This document shows positions 17,689 to 27,074 of a stretch of DNA of 64,000 bases, in pieces; position 1 is the stretch's first letter; each line of letters opens with the position of its first letter. Below the pieces are notes generated by a model, which ran no database searches, had not been told where the DNA came from, and saw only the letters and a program-made list of their open reading frames with translations. The DNA lies in NCBI RefSeq assembly GCF_003934165.1, contig NZ_RKST01000019.1, forward strand, positions 37,058 to 101,057. Direction: 5' to 3'. The position numbers and the translations under genes were made by a program. This DNA comes from Borborobacter arsenicus. Its GTDB lineage: Bacteria > Pseudomonadota > Alphaproteobacteria > Rhizobiales > Rhizobiaceae.

Positions 17689-18630
17689 ATGGCCATCGCA
17701 TTTACCTTTCCGGGGCAGGGAAGCCAGGCTATTGGCATGGGCAAGGACCTTGCCGAGGCCTTCCCGCAAGCGCGCGCGGTGTTCGAGGAAGTCGACGAAG
17801 CGCTTGGCGAGAAGCTGTCATCTGTCATTTGGGAGGGGCCGGAAGACGCCCTGACGCTGACTGCCAATGCGCAGCCGGCGCTGATGGCCGTCTCCATGGC
17901 CGCGATCCGCGCGCTGGAGGCGAGCGGCCTGGCGTTGAAGGACAAGGTTTCCTATGTCGCCGGCCATTCGCTCGGCGAATATTCGGCGCTTGCCGCGGCA
18001 GGCATGTTTTCCATCGGCGATGCCGCAAGGCTGCTTCGTATCCGCGGCAATGCCATGCAGGCGGCGGTGCCGGTGGGCGAGGGCGCAATGGCAGCCATCA
18101 TCGGGCTGGAGCAGGCCGATGTAGAGGCGGCCTGCGCCGAGGCCGCCCATGGATCGGTCTGCCAGATCGCCAATGACAACGGCGGCGGCCAGTTCGTGAT
18201 TTCGGGCGCCAAGGCAGCGGTCGAACTTGCGGCAACGCTTTGCACGCAAAAGGGCGCCAAGCGCGCGCTGATGTTGCAGGTTTCGGCTCCCTTCCACTCC
18301 GCGCTGATGGGGCCGGCGGCCGACGCCATGCGCGAGGCGCTGGCCGGCGTGAAGAAGAATGTGCCGCTGGTGCCGGTGGTCTCCAATGTCTCGGTGAGCC
18401 CGTCCAGCGACCCGGACGAGATCGCCGCGCGGTTGGTCGAGCAGGTGACGGGACGGGTGCGCTGGCGCGAGACCATCGACTGGTTTGGCGCCAATGGTGT
18501 TACCGCGCTTTATGAAATAGGCGCCGGCAAGGTGCTGTCGGGGCTGGCGCGGCGCATCAATAAGGAAATCGCGACGACGGCGGTCGGCACTCCCGCGGAT
18601 GTCGAAGCAACTGTCGCAGCGCTGGCCTGA
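17689..18630 (+). CDS. fabD: Malonyl-CoA:ACP transacylase
   Basis: 313 residues with the nucleophile elbow GHSLGEYSA (Ser94) and the N-terminal FPGQGSQ signature. The enzyme loads malonyl groups from CoA onto acyl carrier protein, feeding type II fatty-acid synthesis in the cytoplasm. The start MAIAFTFPGQ is set by GGGAG and family alignment. First of the rightward fabD-fabG-acpP-fabF set. The upstream gap of ~210 bases holds the triple Pho box about 160 bases before the start. Confidence 0.97.
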   Translation: MAIAFTFPGQGSQAIGMGKDLAEAFPQARAVFEEVDEALGEKLSSVIWEGPEDALTLTANAQPALMAVSMAAIRALEASGLALKDKVSYVAGHSLGEYSALAAAGMFSIGDAARLLRIRGNAMQAAVPVGEGAMAAIIGLEQADVEAACAEAAHGSVCQIANDNGGGQFVISGAKAAVELAATLCTQKGAKRALMLQVSAPFHSALMGPAADAMREALAGVKKNVPLVPVVSNVSVSPSSDPDEIAARLVEQVTGRVRWRETIDWFGANGVTALYEIGAGKVLSGLARRINKEIATTAVGTPADVEATVAALA

Positions 18631-18687
18631 GGAATAAACTCGACCCCACCCATTTGAAGGGTGTGCTCTAAGAAGCGGAGTTCAAAC

Positions 18688-19425
18688 ATGTTCGATCTGA
18701 CCGGCCGCAAGGCGCTCGTCACCGGAGCTACCGGCGGCATTGGCGAGGAGATCGCCCGCGCGCTCCACAGGCAGGGCGCAACCGTCGGCCTGCATGGCAC
18801 CCGTGCCGAGAAGCTGGAAGCGCTGGCCGCCGAACTCGGCGAGCGGGTGAAGCTGTTCCCGGCCAATCTGTCGGACCGCGACGAGGTCAAGGCGCTTGGC
18901 CAGAAGGCAGAAGCCGAACTCGAGGGCGTCGATATCCTGGTCAATAATGCCGGCATCACCAAGGACGGGCTTTTCGTGCGCATGTCGGATGCGGATTGGG
19001 ATGCCGTGCTGGAGGTCAATCTGACGGCGGTGTTCCGCCTGACGCGCGAACTGACCCATCCGATGATGCGCCGCCGCAATGGCCGCATCATCAATATCAG
19101 TTCGGTGGTGGGCGTCACCGGAAATCCCGGCCAGACGAATTACTGCGCCTCCAAGGCCGGCCTGATCGGCTTTTCCAAGTCGCTCGCGCAAGAGATCGCC
19201 ACCCGTAACGTGACGGTCAATTGCGTTGCGCCGGGCTTCATCGAATCAGCCATGACCGACAAGCTCAACGACAAGCAGAAGGAGGCGATCATGGCCGCGA
19301 TTCCCGCCAGGCGCATGGGAACAGGCGCCGAAGTCGCCTCGGCGGTGGTGTATCTTGCCTCTGACGAAGCCGCCTATGTCACCGGCCAGACCATTCATGT
19401 GAACGGCGGCATGGCGATGATCTGA
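18688..19425 (+). CDS. fabG: 3-oxoacyl-ACP reductase
   Basis: 245 residues with TGATGGIG (cofactor), NNAGIT, catalytic Ser in NISSVVGV, and YCASKAG. FabG reduces 3-ketoacyl-ACP with NADPH in the elongation cycle. The start MFDLTGRKALVTG follows GCGGAG; the reading extends upstream without a ribosome site. It lies 57 bases after fabD and ends just before a hairpin that probably reduces read-through into acpP. Confidence 0.97.
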   Translation: MFDLTGRKALVTGATGGIGEEIARALHRQGATVGLHGTRAEKLEALAAELGERVKLFPANLSDRDEVKALGQKAEAELEGVDILVNNAGITKDGLFVRMSDADWDAVLEVNLTAVFRLTRELTHPMMRRRNGRIINISSVVGVTGNPGQTNYCASKAGLIGFSKSLAQEIATRNVTVNCVAPGFIESAMTDKLNDKQKEAIMAAIPARRMGTGAEVASAVVYLASDEAAYVTGQTIHVNGGMAMI

Positions 19426-19427
19426 AT

Positions 19428-19459
19428 ACGCCATCCACGACGGTGGATGAGGCGTTTTC
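19428..19459 (+). terminator. Terminator or attenuator after fabG
   Basis: A stem of ACGCC-ATCCAC with GTGGAT-GA-GGCGT (two-base bulge, 4-base loop) is followed by TTTT. It begins two bases after the fabG stop. acpP, which needs far higher expression, lies ~160 bases further on and probably has its own promoter. Confidence 0.65.
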
Positions 19460-19621
19460 CGCATTGGACGCGCGCAGCTTTTCGTGTAATGCCGCCCTTG
19501 AGACGGGGCTGGCGAGGGAATTGCCGCTGCCGTTCGGTTCCTCAAAGGAACATCTTTCAGCTTGATTAGCGGCATTCGTGCGGCTAACGAAGACGAACAA
19601 ACAAAGGACGAGGATGCCCAC

Positions 19622-19858
19622 ATGAGTGACACCGCAGAGCGCGTCAAGAAGATCGTTGTCGAACATCTCGGCGTCGAAGCCGACAAGGTAACGGAAGCAG
19701 CGAGCTTCATCGATGACCTGGGCGCGGACAGCCTTGACACGGTTGAACTCGTCATGGCGTTCGAAGAAGAGTTCGGTGTGGAAATCCCCGACGATGCGGC
19801 CGAGACGATCCTGACCGTCGGCGATGCCGTGAAATATATCGACAAGGCCTCGGCCTGA
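19622..19858 (+). CDS. acpP: Acyl carrier protein
   Basis: 78 acidic residues with the phosphopantetheine attachment serine in [12 protein letters not shown] (Ser37). It carries growing acyl chains for fatty-acid and lipid synthesis. The start [10 protein letters not shown] is standard, preceded by AGGACGAGG. The ~160-base region upstream holds the post-fabG hairpin and a perfect palindrome GTTCCT-CAA-AGGAAC (19537-19551) of unknown role. Confidence 0.98.
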   Translation: MSDTAERVKKIVVEHLGVEADKVTEAASFIDDLGADSLDTVELVMAFEEEFGVEIPDDAAETILTVGDAVKYIDKASA

Positions 19859-19895
19859 CGCTTTCGCCGGCAGTCAGTAGACCGGGAGTACCTTT

Positions 19896-21158
19896 ATGAG
19901 GCGTGTCGTCGTAACCGGCATGGGCCTGCTCTCGCCATTTGGCGTGGGCGTGGAACATGGGTGGAAGCAGCTTCTGACCGGCCGCAGCGCGGCCAGAAGG
20001 GTCACGGAGTTCGAGGCCGAAGACCTCGCCTGCAAGATCGCCCATGTGATCCCGCGCGGCGACGGCAGCGACGGCACCTTCAATCCCGAGGCCTATCTGG
20101 AGCCGAAGGAACTGCGCAAGATCGGCGACTTCATCCTTTACGGGATCGCGGCCGCCGACGAGGCGTTGAAGGATTCCGGCTGGGAGCCGAAGACGCCCGA
20201 GGAGCAATATGCCACCGGGGTGATGATCGGTTCAGGCATCGGCGGCATCGAGGGTATCGCGGAAAATGCGCTGGTTTTGCATGAACGCGGACCTCGTCGC
20301 ATCACGCCCTTCTTCATTCCCGGCAACATCATCAACCTGGTTTCAGGCCAGGTGTCGATCCGGCACGGGCTGAAAGGCCCGAACCATTCGGTCGTCACCG
20401 CCTGTTCGACCGGGGCGCACGCAATCGGCGATGCCGCACGGCTGATCATATTCGGCGATGCCGATGTCATGCTGGCCGGTGGCGCGGAATCGCCGGTGAC
20501 GCGCCTGTCGCTGGCCGGGTTTGCCGCCTGCAAGGCGCTCTCGACAGGGCGCAACGAGACACCGCAAAAGGCGTCCCGCCCCTATGACCGCGACCGTGAC
20601 GGCTTCGTCATGGGCGAGGGCGCGGGCGTGGTCGTGCTTGAAGAACTCGAGCACGCCAAGGCGCGTGGCGCGAAAATCTATGCCGAAGTGACCGGCTACG
20701 GTCTGACCGGCGATGCCTATCACATCACCGCGCCATCACCGGACGGGGAAGGCGCCTTCCGCTGCATGCAGGCCGCGCTCAAGCGTGCAAACCTGTCTCC
20801 GGCCGATATCGACTATATCAACGCCCACGGCACCTCGACCATGGCCGACACGCTGGAGCTCGGCGCGGTCGAAAGGCTGGTTGGGGATGCTGCATCGAAG
20901 ATTTCCATGTCTTCGACCAAATCGTCCATCGGCCACCTTCTGGGGGCCGCAGGTGCCGCCGAAGCGATCTTCTCGATCCTGGCCATTCGCGACAACATCG
21001 CGCCGCCGACAATCAATCTCGACAATCCTGAACGGGAAACGGCCATCGACCTGGTGCCGCACAAGCCGCGTCAGCGCCGGATCGACGTTGCGCTCTCGAA
21101 TTCCTTCGGATTTGGCGGCACCAACGCATCGCTGGTCTTCCAGCGCTACAATGGCTGA
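19896..21158 (+). CDS. fabF: 3-oxoacyl-ACP synthase II
   Basis: 420 residues with the thiolase-fold catalytic triad: Cys170 in TACSTGAHAI, His in INAHGTST (about 310) and His in SSIGHLLGAAG (about 347). It condenses malonyl-ACP with acyl-ACP in chain elongation and governs thermal control of unsaturated chains. The ATG follows GGGAG. It lies 37 bases downstream of acpP, a conserved pair. Confidence 0.97.
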   Translation: MRRVVVTGMGLLSPFGVGVEHGWKQLLTGRSAARRVTEFEAEDLACKIAHVIPRGDGSDGTFNPEAYLEPKELRKIGDFILYGIAAADEALKDSGWEPKTPEEQYATGVMIGSGIGGIEGIAENALVLHERGPRRITPFFIPGNIINLVSGQVSIRHGLKGPNHSVVTACSTGAHAIGDAARLIIFGDADVMLAGGAESPVTRLSLAGFAACKALSTGRNETPQKASRPYDRDRDGFVMGEGAGVVVLEELEHAKARGAKIYAEVTGYGLTGDAYHITAPSPDGEGAFRCMQAALKRANLSPADIDYINAHGTSTMADTLELGAVERLVGDAASKISMSSTKSSIGHLLGAAGAAEAIFSILAIRDNIAPPTINLDNPERETAIDLVPHKPRQRRIDVALSNSFGFGGTNASLVFQRYNG

Positions 21159-21313
21159 GTTCGCGGCCGGGTTCGAATTTCGTCGCGAATTTTGCCTTAT
21201 TCGTGCCTAGGGTCCCCCAAAGGGGGATTCATCAATGCGATCGGCCGGAACCGCAAGATCCTGTCCTGGCCGTTCGGCGGGGATGATACTCGCAAGAGCA
21301 ATATTGAGGCGCC

Positions 21314-22504
21314 ATGAACACCAATCCGGCAGAAGGGGAATTCGGCGAGCGCTCCCAGGCGCCGAAGCCTATCGTGCCGAAGACCGCCAGCGAAGCGCTG
21401 CGGCCGGAGGCAGGCACGCCGCCGCCGCCGCGAACCCGTTCGCGAGCGTCGCGCAACCAGTTCATTGTATTCATGAATTTCCTCCTGTCGGTGGTCATGC
21501 TCATCGTGCTGGCGGCGGGTGCGGCGGTTTATTTCGGCAAGCGTGAATTCGAGGGCGCGGGTCCGGCCAGGACGGCCACGACCTTCCTGGTCAAGCCGAA
21601 CACCGGCGTTCAGGAAATCGCCGAACAGCTCGAACGGCGCGCCCTGATCAGCGATGCGCGCATCTTCCGTCTCGGCGTGCGCGCCCACGGCAATGATTCG
21701 GCACTGAAGGCCGGCGAATACGAGATCAAGCCGGAAGCTTCGATGCGCGACATCATGGAGCTTCTCAAGAGCGGCAAGTCGGTGATGTATTCGCTGACGA
21801 TTCCGGAAGGATTGACGGTCGAGCAGGCATTCCAGCGCATTGCCGAACAGGAGGCGCTGACCGGCGACCTGCCGCAGACGCTACCGCCCGAGGGCAGCCT
21901 TGCGGCAGATACGCAGCGTTTCACCCGTGGCGCCACGCGCCAGCAGATCATCGACAAGATGCTGGCGCATCAAAAGGAACTGGTCGAGGAGATCTGGTCG
22001 CGGCGCGTGCCTGACCTGCCATTGGCCAATATCGAGGAATTCGTCATTCTGGCGTCGATCGTGGAAAAGGAAACCGGACGCGGCGACGAGCGTTCGCGGG
22101 TCGCTGCCGTCTTCCTCAACCGGTTGAAGAAGAACATGCGGCTGCAGTCCGACCCGACCATTCTATATGGGCTGTTCGGCGGCAAGGGCAGGCCCTCAGA
22201 TCGCCCGATCTATCAGTCCGACATCGAAAAGCCGACGCCCTACAACACCTATGTCATCAACGGCCTGCCGCCGACGCCGATCGCCAATCCAGGCAAGGCA
22301 GCGCTGGAAGCGGTCGCCAACCCGTCGCAGACCAACGATCTTTACTTCGTCGCGGATGGCACCGGCGGGCACGTCTTTGCCCAGACGCTGGAAGAGCATA
22401 ACCAGAATGTCGCGCGTTGGCGGGCCATCCGTAAGAAGCAGGCCGATGAAGCCGCAAAGGCCGGCGAAGGCGGCGCGGCAGAAGAGACGGCACCGAAGCA
22501 ATAG
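21314..22504 (+). CDS. mltG: Endolytic murein transglycosylase MltG
   Basis: 396 residues. A proline-rich cytoplasmic head (1-50) is followed by one membrane anchor (about 52-75), a LysM-like subdomain and the YceG domain. The active-site segment is ASIVEKETG (about 247-255), holding the catalytic Glu. MltG cuts nascent glycan strands and sets their length at the periplasmic face of the inner membrane. It follows fabF by 155 bases, the usual order in Rhizobiales. A short CCCCC-AAA-GGGGG hairpin lies in that gap. Confidence 0.95.
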   Translation: MNTNPAEGEFGERSQAPKPIVPKTASEALRPEAGTPPPPRTRSRASRNQFIVFMNFLLSVVMLIVLAAGAAVYFGKREFEGAGPARTATTFLVKPNTGVQEIAEQLERRALISDARIFRLGVRAHGNDSALKAGEYEIKPEASMRDIMELLKSGKSVMYSLTIPEGLTVEQAFQRIAEQEALTGDLPQTLPPEGSLAADTQRFTRGATRQQIIDKMLAHQKELVEEIWSRRVPDLPLANIEEFVILASIVEKETGRGDERSRVAAVFLNRLKKNMRLQSDPTILYGLFGGKGRPSDRPIYQSDIEKPTPYNTYVINGLPPTPIANPGKAALEAVANPSQTNDLYFVADGTGGHVFAQTLEEHNQNVARWRAIRKKQADEAAKAGEGGAAEETAPKQ

Positions 22505-22622
22505 CGGATCGGACCCGACCAAGGGACCAGGTTCAAGACAATGCGGCATGGAGATCTCCGCAATGGTAAGGCGTAATCCGCCGTTTGCCGTGGCGCGAGG
22601 TGGCAATCAGATAGGGGCGCCG

Positions 22623-23513
22623 ATGACTTTGCAAAGCATGACGGGCTTTTCGCGGGCCACGGCGGAGCATGACGGTGCGGCCATTGCCTGGGAAGTGAAG
22701 TCGGTCAACGGCAAGGCCGTGGACACCCGGCTCCGGTTGCCGCAGGGCTGCGAAAGGCTGGAACAGCCGGTGCGCCAGGCCGTGCAACGCCGCTTCTCGC
22801 GCGGCAGCATCCAGGCATCGCTGACCATCGGCCGGACTGCCGGGACGATGGTGCAGCCCGTGGTCAATGAGGCGTTTTTGAAGGATCTGGCAGGGCTTGC
22901 CCAGCGGCTTCAGGAACAGTTCGGCGTCGCACCGGCAAGCGCTGACGGCCTGCTTGCCCTACGCGGCGTTCTCGACGTGCCGGAAACCCTGGAAACCGAG
23001 GAGGTGCGCGCTGCTTTCGATGTGGCTGTCCTGGCTGCGCTGGACAAGGCGCTGGCCGGTCTTGAACAGGCGCGCCAGGCCGAAGGGGAGGCATTGCGCG
23101 GGCTGCTAGCTGGCCACGTCGATGCGATCGAGGCGCTGACCTTGCGGGCCGAAGCCGACAAGTCGCGCGACCCGGCGGTCATCCGCGCCAGGCTCGCCGA
23201 GCAGGTCGCCCTGCTGATGGATGCTGCGGCCAATCTCGATGAAACCCGCCTGCATCAGGAAGCTGCTTTCCTTGCCACCAAGGCAGATATCCGCGAAGAG
23301 ATCGACCGGCTGAAAACCCACGTCGCCTCGGCACGAACGCTGTTGTCCGGCACCGGGCCGATCGGGCGCAAGCTCGATTTTCTGGCGCAGGAATTCAACC
23401 GCGAATCGAATACTTTGTGCTCGAAATCGAACGCTGCGAGCGTGACTGCCACCGGGCTGGAATTGAAGGCCGTGGTGGATCAGTTTCGTGAGCAGGTTCA
23501 AAATCTGGAGTAG
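22623..23513 (+). CDS. yicC: YicC/YloC family endoribonuclease
   Basis: 296 residues opening with the family signature MTLQSMTGFSRA and closing with the highly conserved KLDFLAQEFNRE and NTLCSKSNA region. E. coli YicC is an RNase that cleaves selected RNAs and promotes RyhB decay. The start is the ATG at the MTGF signature; upstream reading is not conserved. It is three bases from gmk, so the two are co-transcribed, an arrangement seen across proteobacteria. Confidence 0.93.
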   Translation: MTLQSMTGFSRATAEHDGAAIAWEVKSVNGKAVDTRLRLPQGCERLEQPVRQAVQRRFSRGSIQASLTIGRTAGTMVQPVVNEAFLKDLAGLAQRLQEQFGVAPASADGLLALRGVLDVPETLETEEVRAAFDVAVLAALDKALAGLEQARQAEGEALRGLLAGHVDAIEALTLRAEADKSRDPAVIRARLAEQVALLMDAAANLDETRLHQEAAFLATKADIREEIDRLKTHVASARTLLSGTGPIGRKLDFLAQEFNRESNTLCSKSNAASVTATGLELKAVVDQFREQVQNLE

Positions 23514-23516
23514 CGT

Positions 23517-24170
23517 ATGAGCGCGCAGACATCGTCAACCGCAATCCGGCGGCGTGGCCTTATGCTGGTCTTGTCTTCCCCCTCCGGGGCGGGCAAGTCG
23601 ACCATTGCGCGCAATCTGCTCGAGAACGATCACGAACTCAGCCTGTCGGTAAGTGTCACCACGCGGCCACGCCGCGGCAGCGAAATCGACGGTGTGCATT
23701 ATCGCTTCATCACGCCGCGCGAATTCGACGGCATGCGCGAATCGGACGCCTTGCTGGAATGGGCTGAGGTTCACGGCAATTTCTACGCTACCCCGCGCGA
23801 ACCGGTGGAGGCGGCGATGGCCGACGGCCGCGACATGCTGTTCGATATCGACTGGCAAGGTGCGCTTCAGCTCAAGGACAAGATGCGAGCCGACATCGTC
23901 TCGATCTTCATCCTGCCGCCCTCGATGAAGGAACTGAAAGCTAGGCTCAAGCGCCGGGCGGAAGATTCGGACGAGGTGATCGAAAAGCGCCTGCAGAATG
24001 CGCGAGTCGAGATCGAGCATTGGCGTGATTACGACCATGTCGTCATCAATCACGACCTCGACCGCGCTTATAGCGATGTCCGCGCCATCGTAACCGCCGA
24101 ACGGCTGCGGCGCGACCGCCGACCCGGCCTGTTCGATTTCGTTTCCGGCCTGCTGGACGAGAAGATATAG
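23517..24170 (+). CDS. gmk: Guanylate kinase
   Basis: 217 residues with the P-loop [10 protein letters not shown] (about 20-29), the GMP-binding [15 protein letters not shown] and the [12 protein letters not shown] lid segment. It converts GMP to GDP with ATP. It follows yicC directly and converges with rsmA, leaving only 15 bases between their stops, so no separate terminator fits. Confidence 0.97.
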   Translation: MSAQTSSTAIRRRGLMLVLSSPSGAGKSTIARNLLENDHELSLSVSVTTRPRRGSEIDGVHYRFITPREFDGMRESDALLEWAEVHGNFYATPREPVEAAMADGRDMLFDIDWQGALQLKDKMRADIVSIFILPPSMKELKARLKRRAEDSDEVIEKRLQNARVEIEHWRDYDHVVINHDLDRAYSDVRAIVTAERLRRDRRPGLFDFVSGLLDEKI

Positions 24171-24185
24171 GGCTGATCGAAGACC

Positions 24186-25010
24186 CTACACAGCGTTGGC
24201 CAGCGCCACGAATTCGGCGATATCGAGCGTTTCGGCCCGGCGGGTGCCGTCGATGCCAGTTGTCTCCAGGAGGCGCGCACCCTCGATGCCCTTGAGGCTC
24301 TGGCGCAGCATCTTGCGGCGCTGGCCGAAGGCGGCTTCGGTGACACGGCCGAGGGTACGAACGTCAGCGGGCAGCGGCTGTTCTCGGGGGATGAGATGCA
24401 CCACTGAGGACGTGACCTTTGGCGGCGGCGTGAAAGCCTGTGGCGGCACGTCGAAGGCGATCCTTGCTTCTGTGCGCCAGCCGGCCAGAACGCCCAACCG
24501 TCCATAGGCATCGCTTCCAGGCAAAGCCACGATGCGCTGGGCAACCTCGCGCTGGAACATCAGCGTCATGGAGCGGTAGAAGGGCGGCCAGTCGGCAACG
24601 GTCAGCCAGCGCAGCAGCAGTTCGGTGCCGATATTGTAGGGCAGGTTGGCAACAATCTTTGTCGGTTTGCCGCCAGCAATGGCTGGAAAATCGGTCTTGA
24701 GCGCATCGCCGGGTATGACTTCCAGGCGGCCGGGATAGTGTGCGGAAACCTCGGCCAGCGCCGCCAGGCAACGTTCGTCGCGCTCGATGGCAACCACGCG
24801 CGCAGCCCCATTCGCCAGCAATGCGCGGGTCAGCCCGCCGGGCCCAGGCCCTACCTCGATGACGGTCACGTCGCTCAGGTCACCGGCGGCGCGGGCAATC
24901 TTGCCGGTAAGATTGAGATCGAGCAGGAAGTTCTGGCCAAGCGACTTCTTCGCCTGAAGCTCATGGCGCGCGATCACCTCGCGCAGCGGCGGCAATCCGT
25001 CGAGGCTCAC
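24186..25010 (-). CDS. rsmA: 16S rRNA (adenine1518-N6/adenine1519-N6)-dimethyltransferase
   Basis: 274 residues. Motif I is [16 protein letters not shown], and the catalytic motif [11 protein letters not shown] is typical of Ksg[11 protein letters not shown] near the N-terminus is the family signature. It dimethylates two adenines near the 3' end of 16S rRNA during 30S assembly. The start is a GTG overlapping the pdxA stop by four bases (GTGA), which implies coupling. Last gene of the lptF-to-rsmA group. Confidence 0.96.
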   Translation of the reverse strand: MSLDGLPPLREVIARHELQAKKSLGQNFLLDLNLTGKIARAAGDLSDVTVIEVGPGPGGLTRALLANGAARVVAIERDERCLAALAEVSAHYPGRLEVIPGDALKTDFPAIAGGKPTKIVANLPYNIGTELLLRWLTVADWPPFYRSMTLMFQREVAQRIVALPGSDAYGRLGVLAGWRTEARIAFDVPPQAFTPPPKVTSSVVHLIPREQPLPADVRTLGRVTEAAFGQRRKMLRQSLKGIEGARLLETTGIDGTRRAETLDIAEFVALANAV

Positions 25011-26035
25011 GCAGAAGCGTCCTGCGTGTCGGCGAGTTGCCGGGCAAGCTTGAGCGCAGCGATCAAACTGTCCGGTCGCGCAATACCTTTGCCGGCAATG
25101 TCGAAGGCGGTGCCGTGATCTGGCGAGGTGCGAATGAAAGGCAGGCCGAGTGTGACATTCACGGCCTCGTCGAAGGCCAGCGCCTTGGCCGGAATCAGCG
25201 CCTGATCGTGATACATGCACAAGGCGACATCATAGCCGGCGCGCGCGCGGGCGTGAAACAGCGTGTCGGCGGGCAGGGGACCGAAAGCATTGATGCCTTC
25301 GGCTCGCAACTGATCTACTGCCGGCCGTACGATTGTCTCGTCTTCTTTGCCCATTGCGCCGCCTTCGCCCGCATGGGGATTGAGCCCGGTTATGGCGAGC
25401 CGCGGGTCTGCGATCCCGAAGCGGCTGCGCAGATCATGCGCCGTGATGCGCGCGGTGCGCAGGATCATCTCGGTGGTCAGCGTTCCCGGCACTCGCGCTA
25501 GCGGGATATGTATCGTCACCGGTACGGTGCGCAATTCAGGCCCGGCCAGCAACATGACCGGGGTAATCTCCCGGCCGACCTTCTGCCCGGCGAGATGGGC
25601 GAGATATTCGGTGTGGCCAGGGAAACGGAAGCCGGCATCATAAAGCGGCTTTTTGGCGATCGGGCACGTGACGAGCGCAGCCGCAGTTCCTGAAAACACA
25701 TCTGCGACCGCGCGGTCGATTGCCTCGATGACACCGGCCGCATTGTCGGAAGTCGGCACGCCGATGCTGTCGGTGAAGCGTGAAGCCAGAGGAACGACCG
25801 GCAAGGCGCGCGCAAAGACCTTCGCAGCCTCCGCAGGTGTCGTTTCTTCGACAGGGATGTCGACGCCGAGATGCCGCGCCCGCGCAGACATCAGAGCCGG
25901 ATCGGTGAGGAGATAAAAGGGGGCAATTCCGGTCGCGGCTCGTGAGTTCCACGCTGCCATGGCAATCTCCGGCCCGATGCCGGATGGATCACCCGCCGTC
26001 ACCGCAAGAGCCGCCGCTTCCTCCGCCCCAGCCAT
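25007..26035 (-). CDS. pdxA: 4-hydroxythreonine-4-phosphate dehydrogenase
   Basis: 342 residues of the PdxA family: [12 protein letters not shown] at the N-terminus and metal-binding histidines in [18 protein letters not shown] and MYHDQALIP. It oxidises 4-phosphohydroxythreonine in the DXP-dependent vitamin B6 pathway. It follows surA after four bases and overlaps rsmA, the gene order seen in E. coli and most proteobacteria. Confidence 0.96.
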   Translation of the reverse strand: MAGAEEAAALAVTAGDPSGIGPEIAMAAWNSRAATGIAPFYLLTDPALMSARARHLGVDIPVEETTPAEAAKVFARALPVVPLASRFTDSIGVPTSDNAAGVIEAIDRAVADVFSGTAAALVTCPIAKKPLYDAGFRFPGHTEYLAHLAGQKVGREITPVMLLAGPELRTVPVTIHIPLARVPGTLTTEMILRTARITAHDLRSRFGIADPRLAITGLNPHAGEGGAMGKEDETIVRPAVDQLRAEGINAFGPLPADTLFHARARAGYDVALCMYHDQALIPAKALAFDEAVNVTLGLPFIRTSPDHGTAFDIAGKGIARPDSLIAALKLARQLADTQDASA

Positions 26036-26039
26036 GGCG

Positions 26040-26978
26040 TTAGCGTTCGACGATGCGAGCTTTTTCCCGCAATTCGGCGATGTATCGCTTGCTCATCGCT
26101 TCGGCTTGCTCATCCTTGTTGCCTTCCGACTGGAACACCATCTTGGCGACCTTGTCGTCGGAAACCTCGCGGGCACTGCAAATGCCGATGAACTCGATGC
26201 CGCGATCGGTCTGGCGAACAGGGGTCGCGCCGCCGGTCTTGGTCTTCTTGATCTGGTCGGCCCATTCGGCGGGCAGTTCAGGCGCCAGCACCCGGCCGAG
26301 GTCGCGAACGGTCACGTCGAGCAGGCCCTTGGCGAATTGGCGCGTGCTTTCGCAGCCGCTGAAGCGTGCACGCATTGCCTCGGCCTCGCGTTTGCGCTTG
26401 CCGATGTTTCCACGTTCCTTGGCCGGAACGACGAAAATAACCTGCTGCAGCATGTATTCGGTTGCCGAGGGCTTGCTGCCGCCCTGCTCGAGCATGCGCC
26501 GCACCACGTCCTGTTCGCTCATCGTGCCGCCCTGGGAACGGTAGCGGGAGGAAAGCGCCTGGTTCCAGCTCATCTGCGCACGGATGAAGTCCTTGAAGTG
26601 CTCAGCGGTGACTCCGGCTTGCGAAAGGGCGCCGGTCAACTGCTTGGTCGACATCTTGTTGGAACTGGCAAAGCGCGCGAAGGCATCTTCGACCTGCTGG
26701 TCCGAGACATTGATGCCCAGCCGTTTTGTTTCGGCGACCCGCAATGTCTGCTCGATCATCTCATCGGCGGCGAGCTTGTTTAGATTGCCCTTGCGGTGCT
26801 GCAATTTCATGAAGGCAGCGCGACGCTGTATGTCGTAGGTCGTGATCGGGACATTGTTGACGACATATTTGATCTCGCTCGCCTGGGCAGGCGAGATGGA
26901 CACCGCTGCGGGAATGGCGCTTGCAGCGACCAGCAGGGCAAAGCTCGTCGAGAAAAGATATTTCCTGATCGAAGACAT
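26040..26978 (-). CDS. surA: SurA-type periplasmic chaperone
   Basis: 312 residues starting with a signal peptide ([20 protein letters not shown] ... ending AQASE). The SurA N-terminal domain follows ([29 protein letters not shown]), then one parvulin-like region. It escorts outer-membrane proteins to the assembly machinery. The start is the ATG at the signal peptide; a TTG 51 bases upstream is in frame but would spoil the signal. It is set between lptD and pdxA. It is short compared with E. coli SurA (428), as is usual in this order where one parvulin domain is missing. Confidence 0.88.
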   Translation of the reverse strand: MSSIRKYLFSTSFALLVAASAIPAAVSISPAQASEIKYVVNNVPITTYDIQRRAAFMKLQHRKGNLNKLAADEMIEQTLRVAETKRLGINVSDQQVEDAFARFASSNKMSTKQLTGALSQAGVTAEHFKDFIRAQMSWNQALSSRYRSQGGTMSEQDVVRRMLEQGGSKPSATEYMLQQVIFVVPAKERGNIGKRKREAEAMRARFSGCESTRQFAKGLLDVTVRDLGRVLAPELPAEWADQIKKTKTGGATPVRQTDRGIEFIGICSAREVSDDKVAKMVFQSEGNKDEQAEAMSKRYIAELREKARIVER

Positions 26979-27074
26979 GCCAATCGATCCTTGTTTCCGG
27001 CGTTTTTGCTGAGTGGATATGCCCGTCAATGCCGATCCTATGCGGCGAAACGATGACCTGCGACCACCATCAGC

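Noticed and set aside
21247..21274. GGAAC ... CGTT upstream of mltG
   Set aside because: The spacer is 19 bases; EcfG promoters need 16-17.
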